From a virus: a stretch of 52,188 bases of DNA. Of this stretch, positions 1-7,740 are shown piece by piece. The number at the start of each line of letters is the position of its first letter. Position 1 is the stretch's first letter. The notes under the pieces are model-generated. The model worked only from the letters and a program-made list of their open reading frames with translations, was not told the DNA's origin and ran no database searches. The DNA lies in IMG/VR virus record IMGVR_UViG_3300027801_002518, positions 1-52,188 of that record, one strand, 5' to 3'. A program made the translations under genes and the position numbers.

Positions 1-168
1 ACAACCTTACAAACCATAAACGTAAAATCAGAGTTAAAAAAAGAAATTGATGTACTTTGTTCTGCTATCGATAAGATACGACATGAAATTCCATTAACTA
101 ATGATGAGTTATTGGAAGAAGTGCAAAAGATGAGAAATGATTTTTTAGCATTAAGACAAAATCTATAA
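1..168 (+). CDS. C-terminal fragment of a coiled-coil-like protein (partial at window edge)
   Basis: The frame is open from base 1 to a TAA at 166-168, giving 55 residues with no start inside the window. The visible part is charged and heptad-like (ELKKEIDVL, ELLEEVQKM), which suggests an alpha-helical or coiled-coil C-terminus. Its stop lies 2 bases before the GMP reductase start, so the two are probably co-transcribed. No family is recognised from this fragment. Confidence 0.65.
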   Translation, partial: TTLQTINVKSELKKEIDVLCSAIDKIRHEIPLTNDELLEEVQKMRNDFLALRQNL

Positions 169-170
169 AA

Positions 171-1220
171 ATGAGAATTAATACAGAACCAAAATTAAAC
201 TTTGAGGATGTTTTATTACAACCCAAACGGTCTACGTTATCATCAAGAAGAGATGTAGATATGACCCGTAAGTTTACATTTAGAAATTCAAGTGTAATGA
301 ACTTTACACCAATCTTTGCAAGTAATATGGATGGAGTTGGTACATTTAGTATGGCAAAGGTATTACAAGAATATAACATGATGACTGTTATTACTAAGAC
401 AACAACACCAGACCAATGGAAAGCAGCAGTAGATAATGGTGTACGATTACAAAACGTTTCTGTTTGTACTGGTACAAATAAAATGTTTGATGATAAGGCA
501 CAAGATTATAAGAATATGCAAGAAATACTAAAAAGGTTTCCTGATGTTAAAATGATTACTGTTGATGTTGCTAATGCATATCATCAAAATATGGTTGGAT
601 TTATTCGGGAAATAAGAGAAGCATATCCAGACAAAGTTATTGTAGCAGGAAACGTAGTAACACCTGAGATGACGGAGGAGTTAATTATTAATGGTGCCGA
701 TGTAGTTAAGATAGGAATAGGACCAGGTAGTGTTTGTACGACAAGAACAATGGCCGGTGTAGGCGTTCCACAATTTTCAGCAATATTAGAATGTGCAGAT
801 GCAGCTAATGGTGTTGATGGACACATAATGGCAGATGGTGGATGTACACAACCAGGAGATATTGCAAAGGCCTTTGGTGGAGGGGCTCATATGGTAATGA
901 TTGGAGGTATGTTAGCAGGACATAATGAATCAGAAGTACAAGCAATCGGTGGCAAACGAGAATTTTACGGAATGAGTTCAGACCGTGCTAGAGAAGTACA
1001 TGGTAAAAGAAAAGATGGATACAGAGGTAATGAAGGTAGATTAGTACACCTACCCGATAGAGGCCCTGTTAAAGAAACAGTTGAAGATATATTAGGTGGA
1101 GTTAGAAGTGCTTGTACATATATTGGTGCACGAAGATTAAAGGACATGCCTAAATGTGCAACTTTCGTAACAACCTATAATGTAATTAATAAAGTTTATG
1201 AACAATATACAAAAAAATAG
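171..1220 (+). CDS. guaC: GMP reductase (IMPDH/GMPR family)
   Basis: This 349-aa protein matches the TIM-barrel IMPDH/GMPR family and has the length of bacterial GuaC (about 347 aa). It lacks the CBS pair found in IMP dehydrogenases. The catalytic loop is GPGSVCTTR with the nucleophilic Cys at residue 189. The glycine-rich phosphate-binding segments (MADGGC, GGAHMVMIGGMLAG) and the C-terminal DILGGVRSACTYIGA block are typical of GMP reductase. By family knowledge it converts GMP to IMP with NADPH in the cytoplasm. For a phage this would re-route guanine nucleotides recovered from host RNA or DNA toward IMP and adenine nucleotides, fitting an AT-rich genome (inference). It starts 2 bases after the upstream stop and abuts the next gene. 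An IMPDH-like activity is the main alternative. Confidence 0.88.
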   Translation: MRINTEPKLNFEDVLLQPKRSTLSSRRDVDMTRKFTFRNSSVMNFTPIFASNMDGVGTFSMAKVLQEYNMMTVITKTTTPDQWKAAVDNGVRLQNVSVCTGTNKMFDDKAQDYKNMQEILKRFPDVKMITVDVANAYHQNMVGFIREIREAYPDKVIVAGNVVTPEMTEELIINGADVVKIGIGPGSVCTTRTMAGVGVPQFSAILECADAANGVDGHIMADGGCTQPGDIAKAFGGGAHMVMIGGMLAGHNESEVQAIGGKREFYGMSSDRAREVHGKRKDGYRGNEGRLVHLPDRGPVKETVEDILGGVRSACTYIGARRLKDMPKCATFVTTYNVINKVYEQYTKK

Positions 1221-1574
1221 ATGGATGGATTTATAATATTTGGACTTGGTATCTTAACCTGTGTGGTTATATTTTGTGTGGTGTATTGTGTAATTACAAT
1301 CAAAACACTAAAAGACAATAGTGAAGAAATGGTAGATGATGTTGAGGAGTTGAAGATAAGATATAATACATTAAAAAAAGAATTCGAAGATAAAATCGAT
1401 ACTCATTCTATTTCAATAGAAGAGGTAGATGTAAAATTTGATACTATTTACAAAGAATCAGCAGAGGTAATCAATGAACGATTTGAAGAAATTGATGTAA
1501 AAGTATTTCAGAATGAATCAAAGATAAGTGAAATTGACACTTTTATGGAAAATTCTAAAAAAGATGACTTTTAA
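1221..1574 (+). CDS. Small membrane-anchored coiled-coil protein
   Basis: The ATG follows the GMP reductase stop directly. Residues about 4-27 are a strongly hydrophobic segment (IIFGLGILTCVVIFCVVYCVI), which looks like one N-terminal membrane anchor. The remaining 90 residues are acidic and heptad-patterned, consistent with a long coiled coil. The architecture matches the 92-aa gene at 22003, but the sequences are not obviously homologous. No family is recognised. A role in the envelope, such as a holin or spanin-like partner or an anchor, is possible but not shown. Confidence 0.7.
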   Translation: MDGFIIFGLGILTCVVIFCVVYCVITIKTLKDNSEEMVDDVEELKIRYNTLKKEFEDKIDTHSISIEEVDVKFDTIYKESAEVINERFEEIDVKVFQNESKISEIDTFMENSKKDDF

Positions 1575-1575
1575 A

Positions 1576-1704
1576 ATGACAATACAAAAAATAAAATTAG
1601 AAAGAGCCAATCGAATGATTCGTATTGGATTTGGATATTATATGTATATACCCTTCTTCAGAATTGATTTATGGTATTATGGATTTAGAATTACACTTAT
1701 ATAA
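1576..1704 (+). CDS. Small basic/aromatic ORF, 42 aa
   Basis: An ATG one base after the previous stop opens 42 codons ending in TAA just before the tRNA gene. The product has a basic N-terminus and an aromatic, hydrophobic C-terminus (FGYYMYIPFF, LWYYGF). The tight spacing with the upstream gene supports translation. The sequence gives no functional clue. Confidence 0.45.
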   Translation: MTIQKIKLERANRMIRIGFGYYMYIPFFRIDLWYYGFRITLI

Positions 1705-1728
1705 TTCATTATATTAAACCACATAATA

Positions 1729-1802
1729 GCCTCCATAGCTCAGTTGGCTAGAGCAGCTCACTTGTAATGAGCAGGTCGTAAGTTCGAGTCTTACTGGAGG
1801 CT
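1729..1802 (+). tRNA. tRNA-Thr (anticodon TGT)
   Basis: A full cloverleaf can be drawn. The 7-bp acceptor stem pairs GCCTCCA (1729-1735) with TGGAGGC (1795-1801). The D-arm is GCTC/GAGC. The 5-bp anticodon stem is GCTCA/TGAGC around loop CTTGTAA, placing anticodon TGT at 1763-1765. The T-arm is GTAAG/CTTAC around TTCGAGT. The discriminator is T1802 and CCA is not encoded, so the host must add it. It reads ACA, a codon expected to be frequent in this AT-rich genome. It is the only tRNA recognised in the window. Confidence 0.95.
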
Positions 1803-1807
1803 CAAAA

Positions 1808-1815
1808 TATTTATA
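1808..1815 (+). promoter_or_regulatory. Putative late promoter TATTTATA
   Basis: TATTTATA lies 18 nt before the ATG at 1834, immediately after the tRNA. It is one of a dozen copies in this window sitting just ahead of late-type genes. Confidence 0.5.
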
Positions 1816-1833
1816 GTTAATAAGTAACAACAC

Positions 1834-2052
1834 ATGATTTATCCAACATATAAAAGACCGATACGATATATCAACAACAATCCATATCTGATATTTGCTG
1901 AGATATCAATCGAAAGGGTTGACCGAGTAAACGCAAATGATGTAAAATCTTGGTTAGGATGTGATACCGCATTTAAGGTATCTAGAAATGGAATATATAT
2001 GTTTTGTGATTTAATCAAAGAAGCTGAATGGGAATATGTTAAGGAAGATTAG
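1834..2052 (+). CDS. Hypothetical protein, 72 aa
   Basis: This is the first gene after the tRNA and is preceded by a TATTTATA motif. The product is small and mixed in character, with alternating hydrophobic strands (PYLIFAEISIERVD) and a conserved-looking SWLGCDTAFKVSRNGIYMF stretch that could be a small alpha/beta fold. There are no membrane segments or known motifs. Function is unknown. Confidence 0.65.
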   Translation: MIYPTYKRPIRYINNNPYLIFAEISIERVDRVNANDVKSWLGCDTAFKVSRNGIYMFCDLIKEAEWEYVKED

Positions 2053-2149
2053 AATATGGTTAAGGGTTATTTTTATTAGAATACCCAAAGAAATTAAACA
2101 TTGGTTACATCAAATGTACAATATGGAATCAATACATATAAAAAAATAA
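2036..2149 (+). CDS. Possible overlapping small basic ORF, 37 aa
   Basis: An ATG inside the last codons of the 1834 gene (17-base overlap, shifted frame) opens 37 codons to the TAA at 2147-2149. The product is very basic (MLRKIRIWLRVIFIRI...KK) and could form an amphipathic helix. Support is only positional, since it fills an otherwise empty gap, so it may be chance. Confidence 0.35.
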   Translation: MLRKIRIWLRVIFIRIPKEIKHWLHQMYNMESIHIKK

Positions 2150-2227
2150 TATGTTTAGTGAACAAGTATTATTAAGTAAAATATAATTAAATCAACTAAT
2201 TTGTTGTAAGAAAATTAATTTAAAATG

Positions 2228-2235
2228 TATTTATA
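2228..2235 (+). promoter_or_regulatory. Putative late promoter TATTTATA, 3 nt before an ATG
   Basis: The motif ends only 3 nt before the dCMP deaminase start at 2239. If it acts like a T4 late promoter, the transcript would begin at or inside the start codon. Confidence 0.45.
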
Positions 2236-2238
2236 TAT

Positions 2239-2694
2239 ATGAGATGGGTAGAATACTTTCAAAACTTAGCACATAATGTGAAACTTAAATCGAAAGATGT
2301 TAGAACACAAGTTGGTGCAGTTATAGTTGGTAAAGATAAAGAGATAGTATCGACTGGATACAATTCATTCCCTCGTGGAATTAATGATACGAAAAAATTA
2401 AGACAAGAAAGACCAGAAAAGTATTATTGGTTTGAACACGCTGAACGAAATGCTATATATAATGCAGCAAGAATTGGGGTATCTACTAAAGAATGTACGA
2501 TGTACTTAACGTGTGGTATGCCTTGTGCAGATTGTTGTAGAGGAATTATTAATTCTGGTATAACAAGAATCTTCTGTGAACGTTCAAATGGCCCTTCTTC
2601 TGATAGATGGCATGAACACGCTGAGCGTAGTTGGGAAATGTTCGAAGAGGCAGGAGTATCTATACAGTTTTATGATAATGATTTTTTAGGATAA
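2239..2694 (+). CDS. Deoxycytidylate (dCMP) deaminase
   Basis: This 151-aa protein has the zinc-dependent cytidine/deoxycytidylate deaminase signature: HAERNAI supplies the zinc His and catalytic Glu, and MPCADC supplies the two zinc Cys (PCxxC). The start fits the family, since dCMP deaminases usually open with a W-x-x-Y-F helix followed by SKDxxTQVGAVIV, as seen here. It converts dCMP to dUMP, the substrate of the thymidylate synthase encoded at 17003. This route yields dTMP from the cytosine nucleotides of degraded host DNA. Length matches phage dCMP deaminases without a large insertion. A TATTTATA motif sits directly ahead of the start, which is unusual for a metabolic gene. Confidence 0.9.
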   Translation: MRWVEYFQNLAHNVKLKSKDVRTQVGAVIVGKDKEIVSTGYNSFPRGINDTKKLRQERPEKYYWFEHAERNAIYNAARIGVSTKECTMYLTCGMPCADCCRGIINSGITRIFCERSNGPSSDRWHEHAERSWEMFEEAGVSIQFYDNDFLG

Positions 2695-2695
2695 T

Positions 2696-2833
2696 ATGGA
2701 AACATTTGAAGAATATATGAAAGATAAACACACACAAGAAGTTATTAATAAAATAATTGAATTAAAAACAGGACCTCAAACTGAAGGGGTAAAATTTAAA
2801 ATACAAAAACTTCAACAAGGGCTAAACAAATGA
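2696..2833 (+). CDS. Small hypothetical protein, 45 aa
   Basis: The ATG lies one base after the deaminase stop, and the TGA overlaps the next ATG (ATGA). The 45-residue product is highly charged and predicted helical (FEEYMKDKHTQEVINKIIE). The coupled arrangement with genes on both sides supports real translation. No function can be assigned. Confidence 0.55.
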   Translation: METFEEYMKDKHTQEVINKIIELKTGPQTEGVKFKIQKLQQGLNK

Positions 2834-2991
2834 GCACAGCAGAAAAGGATTTAGAAGAGACTCTACACAAGGCACACGAACTTGGTATATTTAAAGAAAC
2901 CACCGATTTAGCTACTAAACTTCAGAACAACGATGTTGCACTTAGATATAATGATGCAATTGAAATTGCATTTAACAAACTATCAAGGTAA
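2830..2991 (+). CDS. Small hypothetical protein, 53 aa
   Basis: It begins in an ATGA overlap with the previous small gene and ends shortly before the motif preceding the 3019 gene. The 53-residue product is acidic and helical (AEKDLEETLHKAHELGI), with no membrane segment. It is probably the last gene of the little operon that begins with the dCMP deaminase. Function is unknown. Confidence 0.6.
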   Translation: MSTAEKDLEETLHKAHELGIFKETTDLATKLQNNDVALRYNDAIEIAFNKLSR

Positions 2992-3005
2992 TTTCTATTA
3001 CTTAA

Positions 3006-3013
3006 TATTTATA
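3006..3013 (+). promoter_or_regulatory. Putative late promoter TATTTATA, 5 nt before an ATG
   Basis: TAATATTTATAAACGT leads straight into the ATG at 3019, with no room for a ribosome-binding site between motif and start. Confidence 0.5.
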
Positions 3014-3018
3014 AACGT

Positions 3019-3807
3019 ATGGCGTTTAAAAAAAAACCAAATTATTCCAATAATCTTTTTTCAAAAAGAAGAAAAAGTACTTCTGCTTCATGGATAGCAT
3101 GGAATAAGGAAAGAATATCCAAGCTTAGCGAATCCAAGACTAAGAAAAAATTAGATCCAGGTTATAGAATAAATCGTTCTACTATTGTACGACCAAAGGA
3201 GCAACTCTTAACTAAATCAGAGTACAAAAAAAGAATTCCATTAGCATATATACAAAATCCATATCCAGTAGAAATAGGAACAGACCCAAGTTCAGCATAT
3301 ACACGAGCTGGGGGTAAAATAAAACTAACAGGAAAATACGAAGAAAATGTTGTATTATTTGAAGATATTGATGTAAGTGGTATTATAGGTCATAATGACG
3401 CTACCTTTAACTTCTTAATTGAATTTGGAGAAGGTGATCTTCACACATCTAAAGAATTTAAAACAGAATTGGAAAAACAACATGGATCTGTAAATCCATA
3501 CAAAAATAAAAAAACAGTATCTGTTGTTAAATTACCACTTTGGGATTTAGTAGCTTATCATAAAAAACCAAAGTTTTCAATATCAGAAGACTACGCAGAA
3601 GTTAATGTAGATGACACCATAAATACTAAAATAGACATAATAAATCACATAGAGTGGTTGAGTAAAACGGAAACAGAATCAGATCCACCATTAAGAAAAG
3701 CGAAAGATATGGGAATCACTTCATATTATACTTCACCAATCACAATGGTTGATGATCCAACCTTTTTAGGATTTGATCACGAACTTCCAAAGCCAGAATT
3801 AGAATAA
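3019..3807 (+). CDS. Putative virion/late structural protein, 262 aa
   Basis: The N-terminal 60 residues are strongly basic and lysine/serine-rich (KKKPNYSNNLFSKRRKS). They are followed by mixed beta-rich sequence (ENVVLFEDIDVSGIIG) and an acidic C-terminal third. A late-type motif precedes it, and it heads a run of genes leading to the large Hint protein, so a late virion or assembly role is likely (inference). No homologous family is recognised. There is no signal peptide or membrane segment. Confidence 0.6.
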   Translation: MAFKKKPNYSNNLFSKRRKSTSASWIAWNKERISKLSESKTKKKLDPGYRINRSTIVRPKEQLLTKSEYKKRIPLAYIQNPYPVEIGTDPSSAYTRAGGKIKLTGKYEENVVLFEDIDVSGIIGHNDATFNFLIEFGEGDLHTSKEFKTELEKQHGSVNPYKNKKTVSVVKLPLWDLVAYHKKPKFSISEDYAEVNVDDTINTKIDIINHIEWLSKTETESDPPLRKAKDMGITSYYTSPITMVDDPTFLGFDHELPKPELE

Positions 3808-3814
3808 TTATAAT

Positions 3815-4168
3815 ATGAGTTTAAAAATTATTTGTGGAGAACTATACAGACAGGGATTCTTATCTGAAGAAGTGTGGGCAGCTGACCAAGAATTTGGCAA
3901 GCTTCTATACAAATCACATCCTCGTGTAATGTTAGGATACACATATTGGGCAAGGAATGTGGTTAAGTACATGAAGAACAACCCATCTCATACAAAATAC
4001 TTATACAGATTCTTTAAACCATGGACAGAACATATGTCTTATGTTATGGGCATAACCACGAAAAGAAATTTGGTAGGAAACATAACACAAAAAATAGGAT
4101 ATGGTTATTCTATTATTGTTTATAATTATTATCAACTAAAATGGGGAACGTTTAAATTTACAATATGA
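3815..4168 (+). CDS. Hypothetical protein, 117 aa, aromatic-rich
   Basis: The product is rich in Tyr/Trp/Phe and basic residues, with a conserved-looking core (CGELYRQGFLSEEVWAADQE; RVMLGYTYWA; FFKPWTEHMSYVMG). It reads as a compact all-helical domain. It starts 7 bases after the upstream gene and overlaps the next start by ATGA, so it belongs to the same late operon. I do not recognise the family; a minor virion or assembly component is the simplest guess. Confidence 0.6.
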   Translation: MSLKIICGELYRQGFLSEEVWAADQEFGKLLYKSHPRVMLGYTYWARNVVKYMKNNPSHTKYLYRFFKPWTEHMSYVMGITTKRNLVGNITQKIGYGYSIIVYNYYQLKWGTFKFTI

Positions 4169-4524
4169 TAGGAGATGTACACAGAACAGTTTCATGGAAA
4201 CGATATTTACTTGAAACCAAATCACCACGAATAAATAAATTCTTAGAGTCAAGGGGTAATGAGGTATTTTACCAAGTATCCCAGGCAATAAATCAAGCTT
4301 CAATTAGAGGAGAACACTCGGTTGTCCTTTTAATACATCCCAATATAAAGAATATCATAGAAATAAAAAAGAAGGACTTCATAACAGTTCTAACTCGGGC
4401 CAGTAGTTGGTTTGAAAAAAAAGAAAAATATGAAATATGTTCAATCATAAAATCATATCGAGAAAATGTATTAAATAAAAATCCAAAGATAAAGACTAAT
4501 AAACGAATAGAAACTTTGATTTAA
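4165..4524 (+). CDS. Hypothetical protein, 119 aa
   Basis: The start overlaps the preceding stop (ATGA). The basic product has a central hydrophobic strand (HSVVLLIHPNIKNIIEI) between helical segments and a lysine-rich tail (KNPKIKTNKR). No motif is recognised. It closes the three-gene set before the motif that opens the Hint gene. Confidence 0.55.
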   Translation: MIGDVHRTVSWKRYLLETKSPRINKFLESRGNEVFYQVSQAINQASIRGEHSVVLLIHPNIKNIIEIKKKDFITVLTRASSWFEKKEKYEICSIIKSYRENVLNKNPKIKTNKRIETLI

Positions 4525-4527
4525 TTA

Positions 4528-4535
4528 TATTTATA
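4528..4535 (+). promoter_or_regulatory. Putative late promoter TATTTATA
   Basis: TTATATTTATATAC lies 34 nt before the Hint-gene ATG. An AGGAAAG sequence near 4558-4564 could serve as a ribosome-binding site. Confidence 0.55.
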
Positions 4536-4569
4536 TACAATAACAGATTATAACAATAGGAAAGAACCA

Positions 4570-6927
4570 ATGAAAGGCACATTATTCTCAGCTGATTTTG
4601 TAAAAGATTCAGATGCAAACTTAAGACTTTTAGAATTAAATACCGATACGGGATTTATCACTAATACACTATCTACACGATTTGATTTTACAGCTTTTAT
4701 TGCCGTATTATCATCCAATTCTATTACTGAACTTGTAATTATATATAAGTCAATTCATGTAGAGTTCGTATCTTTACTTGAAACTACAATTGCCAATGAT
4801 GCAACCTTTATTACAACTGTAACAAAGCAAGAAGAATCCTCAAGTACAATATACCCAACTGCCCCGACAGATGCAGCTGAAAAGTTTATTTTAAGATTGG
4901 CATACGATGAAAATGCTTTATTTGATTCCACGTATTGTAAACAAAGAGCAAACGTTCAGAAGTTATTTTATGATAACTCTGCAACAGGTTCTATACCAGA
5001 ATTTTGGTATAGTGGTAGTGATTATCAAATTAACACACTTACAAGTGGTGTAAATGGACATGATATATTACCTGATTTCGTTGCAAAAACTAAAGAGGAA
5101 CAACACACTTCCCTAGACTTTATTAAAGTTGGTAACGCAGATTCATCATCTGCAGATAGAATATCTGATTTAATTGTAAACTTTAATGAGTTATCAAGTG
5201 GAGACAAAACAATTGAAAAATATCATTATCACCCATCTGATATTACTGATAATGGAAAAGTTTCAGGATTTAGAAGTGTTGGAATTGTATATGGAACTGA
5301 TATTGAGTTCGTATCTATTGGGGGATGGAGAATAGAAGCTTTCATTAGTTTACCAACAAGTGTTGATTTAGATTATTTAGATGCATCTAATTTAATAAGT
5401 TTATATGATAAAAAACATTATTTTCAATTAACATCAAATTGGCTTAGAACAACCGCTAAAGATGCAGTTTATGAAGGTTCTGTTATAATTAAAGCAGATG
5501 ACAGTGAAGTATCAGCCAAAGATATAATAGAAGATGATTTACTTAAATCTATGTACATAGAAGGATTGCCTGATACGGATGATGCAGAAGTATATAGAGC
5601 ATGGTTTGCAAGTGGTTCAACACTTCCAAGTGGTTCTTATGTTACTTCATCTATTGTAGAAAATTCATCAAACGTAATCGGAGATGATTATGGGGTAATT
5701 GGAGAAATAAAATTAGGTAATGACGAAAGAATATACACAACAATAACAAAACATTTCCTAACATATAGTACAGGTTCAAATGAATATAGATTCTTACAAC
5801 AATATCAATTAGATAAAGATGACCACTTCTTAGTAAATTCTGATGATAATAAAATACAAATAGTTGATAATAACGTTGCTATATTAGAATCTACTGAAAC
5901 TGGTTCTTTTTATAGAATTGATATTGAAGATACGGATTCTTTCTTCGTAAGTTCATCACAGAGTGCATTTATTGTTCACAATGCTCCTTGTTTTTTAGCA
6001 GGAACTAAAATTCATACTGAAACTGGAATAAAAAATATTGAAGATGTAAAAGTAGGTGAACTGGTAATGACATTTAATCATGATAATGATGCCTCAGAAT
6101 ATAAAGAAGTATTGGAAGTGATGTTTAAGGAAAATGAATGTGTTATAACTTATGTTTTTGAAGATGAAACTGAACTTACTGGTACTAAAGACCATCCAAT
6201 ATATATTGTAGGAAAGGGATACTCATCCTTTGAACCACAACAAACTCTTGATGATAGTGGATTAAATGTAGAACAAATAGAAGTTGGTGATGTTGCAAAA
6301 CTTTTTGTTGAAGGAGAAGAATATCCACACCTTCTTATTACTGAAATAAAAGAAGCTGGATTTGAAGATGTTTATAATCTAAAAACTATACAAGATAATC
6401 ATAACTTTTATGCTAATAATGTATTAGTACACAACAGAGCTTGTTGTTTTGCAGCAGGTACACAAATATCATTATCTAATAACGATACTAAAAATATAGA
6501 AGATATTATAATAGGTGATGACGTAGTAGGTTGGGATTCGGAAAAAGGCGAAAGAACAATAGGAAGTGTAATTGCACTAAACCACAAAGACACAGTTGGT
6601 TCTCATGCAGCTGCTTGTGAATCACTAGGAGATGCACCATCACTATATACAGTTAATGATACTGAAATAGAATTTACACCGGAACACCCATTCTTAACAA
6701 AAGAAGGTTGGAAATCATTAGTACCTGATAATGCACAAGAACCATATTTATCAGAACAAGAACCAAAAACATTAGTAGTTGGTGATGAAATTAACGTAGA
6801 TGATAATTGGGTAGAGATAAAATCAATTGAAGTTGTACGTTCTAATGCAGATGAAAGAGTATATAACTTTACAGTAGATGGAATACATTCTTATATTGCA
6901 AACGGAATCATAGTACATAATAAATAA
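4570..6927 (+). CDS. Large late protein with three tandem C-terminal Hint (intein/BIL-like) modules
   Basis: This is a 785-aa protein. Residues 1-298 are a beta-rich domain of unknown family. The rest reads as three consecutive Hint modules. Module 1 (about 299-471) keeps the GS-VII and terminal VHN blocks but has Ala299 where the nucleophilic Cys should be. Module 2 (474-622) has CFLAGT with Cys474, the block-B TKDH and terminal VHN. Module 3 (626-784) has CFAAGT with Cys626, TPEH and VHN, followed by only Lys785 and the stop. The residue after module 2 is Arg623, not Cys/Ser/Thr, so classic protein splicing is unlikely. Self-cleavage or transfer of the N-part to another nucleophile, as in bacterial intein-like or hedgehog proteins, fits better (inference). 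It follows a late-type motif and an AGGAAAG site and precedes a modification cluster. It is probably a virion or secreted surface protein. Confidence 0.75.
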   Translation: MKGTLFSADFVKDSDANLRLLELNTDTGFITNTLSTRFDFTAFIAVLSSNSITELVIIYKSIHVEFVSLLETTIANDATFITTVTKQEESSSTIYPTAPTDAAEKFILRLAYDENALFDSTYCKQRANVQKLFYDNSATGSIPEFWYSGSDYQINTLTSGVNGHDILPDFVAKTKEEQHTSLDFIKVGNADSSSADRISDLIVNFNELSSGDKTIEKYHYHPSDITDNGKVSGFRSVGIVYGTDIEFVSIGGWRIEAFISLPTSVDLDYLDASNLISLYDKKHYFQLTSNWLRTTAKDAVYEGSVIIKADDSEVSAKDIIEDDLLKSMYIEGLPDTDDAEVYRAWFASGSTLPSGSYVTSSIVENSSNVIGDDYGVIGEIKLGNDERIYTTITKHFLTYSTGSNEYRFLQQYQLDKDDHFLVNSDDNKIQIVDNNVAILESTETGSFYRIDIEDTDSFFVSSSQSAFIVHNAPCFLAGTKIHTETGIKNIEDVKVGELVMTFNHDNDASEYKEVLEVMFKENECVITYVFEDETELTGTKDHPIYIVGKGYSSFEPQQTLDDSGLNVEQIEVGDVAKLFVEGEEYPHLLITEIKEAGFEDVYNLKTIQDNHNFYANNVLVHNRACCFAAGTQISLSNNDTKNIEDIIIGDDVVGWDSEKGERTIGSVIALNHKDTVGSHAAACESLGDAPSLYTVNDTEIEFTPEHPFLTKEGWKSLVPDNAQEPYLSEQEPKTLVVGDEINVDDNWVEIKSIEVVRSNADERVYNFTVDGIHSYIANGIIVHNK
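5464..5982 (+). other. Degenerate Hint module 1 (no catalytic Cys)
   Basis: Residues 299-471. YEGSVIIKADD aligns with the CFLAGTKI opening of module 2 with Ala in place of Cys1. A His near ITKHFLTY matches block B but loses the TxxH spacing. The end RIDIEDTDSFFV...FIVHN matches the C-terminal Hint block. It looks like a decayed duplicate. Confidence 0.55.
5989..6435 (+). other. Hint module 2 (Cys474 to Asn622)
   Basis: All canonical blocks are visible: Cys1 in CFLAGT, IEDVKVGELV after the first strand, TKDH as block B, and HNFYANNVLVHN at the end. The +1 residue is Arg. This is a bacterial-intein-like arrangement without a splicing nucleophile downstream. Confidence 0.8.
6445..6921 (+). other. 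Hint module 3 (Cys626 to Asn784)
   Basis: Cys626 opens CFAAGTQI. IEDIIIGDDVVGWD and TPEHPF (block B) follow, and GIHSYIANGIIVHN ends the module one residue before the C-terminus. No C-extein exists, so only N-terminal cleavage, transfer or Asn cyclisation would be possible. Confidence 0.8.
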
Positions 6928-6942
6928 AAAGGAATAATTAAG

Positions 6943-7092
6943 ATGGCAAATCAAGAATTAAGTAAATACAAAAGTTTAAGTATAGATAATGTGAATAATC
7001 GAACTTCATATGATTTAACAACAGATGAATCGAGTAAAATAAATACTATATTAAGTAACTTTTTAACATACTTCAAGACAAAACACTCATAA
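6943..7092 (+). CDS. Small hypothetical protein, 49 aa
   Basis: It starts 15 bases after the Hint gene stop, behind an A/G-rich leader (AAAAAGGAATAATTAAG), and ends directly against the GTG of the next gene. The product is polar, serine/threonine-rich and helical in its C-terminal half (SKINTILSNFLTYFKTK). It may be a partner of the Hint protein or just a linker gene. No family is recognised. Confidence 0.55.
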   Translation: MANQELSKYKSLSIDNVNNRTSYDLTTDESSKINTILSNFLTYFKTKHS

Positions 7093-7740
7093 GTGATATA
7101 TGCAACTATGTGTGTTGGTACTAAGTGGTTAACTAAGTATCAAGACACAATAAATGCATTTTCATCAAAAAACCATTTGGAGATATTAACTGATAATCCA
7201 ACTGGTTTAATAGGTTCTCACATTACCTTATACGAAAGAAATGTATTTAGTTATTATGAAAAGGTAAACTTTATGTTTAATCTTTCAAAAAAATATAACG
7301 AAAGAATTACTTACATAGATATCGATTGGTTAAATGCCTACAATACAAATATAACATATGATGATACAACATTATATAGTTATGCTACATATGATTTATC
7401 AGATGAGAATATCCTAACCAAATGGTTTACCGAAAACGAATATCATTTTAGAGATAATTTATTATCACATATATCAGTTAATTCTAATATAGATTTTTAC
7501 ATACCAGAAGCATTGATTTCAATACCCCAATTAAATAATATAGATAATATACAACTTGATTTAAAAACAATACAACCAATAATTGAAAGTTGGTATGATT
7601 TAAAAAATAAAAACCCTAGATTTAGACGATATATTAAAAATGGAATAGGTTATGCAGAGGGATGGGGAGTATCAGCAGTGTGTAAAAAATATAAAATACC
7701 AATCGATAAAGTAGATTGGAAAAGACACGCTTTGCTATGA
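7093..7740 (+). CDS. Putative GT-A-like glycosyltransferase
   Basis: The 215-aa product begins with GTG directly after the previous TAA. Its layout suggests a small GT-A nucleotide-sugar transferase: an N-terminal strand (YATMCVGTKW), a middle segment EKVNFMFNLSKKYNERITYIDIDW whose DID would be the metal-binding DxD, and a C-terminal Gly-rich YAEGWGVSAV acceptor-like region. The family match is weak by eye. The context, upstream of two 2OG oxygenases, a sulfotransferase and an acetyltransferase, supports a glycan or protein-decorating role. Its stop overlaps the next ATG. Confidence 0.45.
   Translation: MIYATMCVGTKWLTKYQDTINAFSSKNHLEILTDNPTGLIGSHITLYERNVFSYYEKVNFMFNLSKKYNERITYIDIDWLNAYNTNITYDDTTLYSYATYDLSDENILTKWFTENEYHFRDNLLSHISVNSNIDFYIPEALISIPQLNNIDNIQLDLKTIQPIIESWYDLKNKNPRFRRYIKNGIGYAEGWGVSAVCKKYKIPIDKVDWKRHALL

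Noticed and set aside
4570-6927. Splicing intein with an extein on each side
   Set aside because: The modules are at the C-terminus, the residue after each VHN is Arg or Lys rather than Cys/Ser/Thr, and no C-extein follows the last module; no homing endonuclease domain is present either.
7716-7736. TTG start for the first 2OG oxygenase
   Set aside because: The ATG at 7737 forms the ATGA overlap typical of this genome and keeps the complete oxygenase domain.
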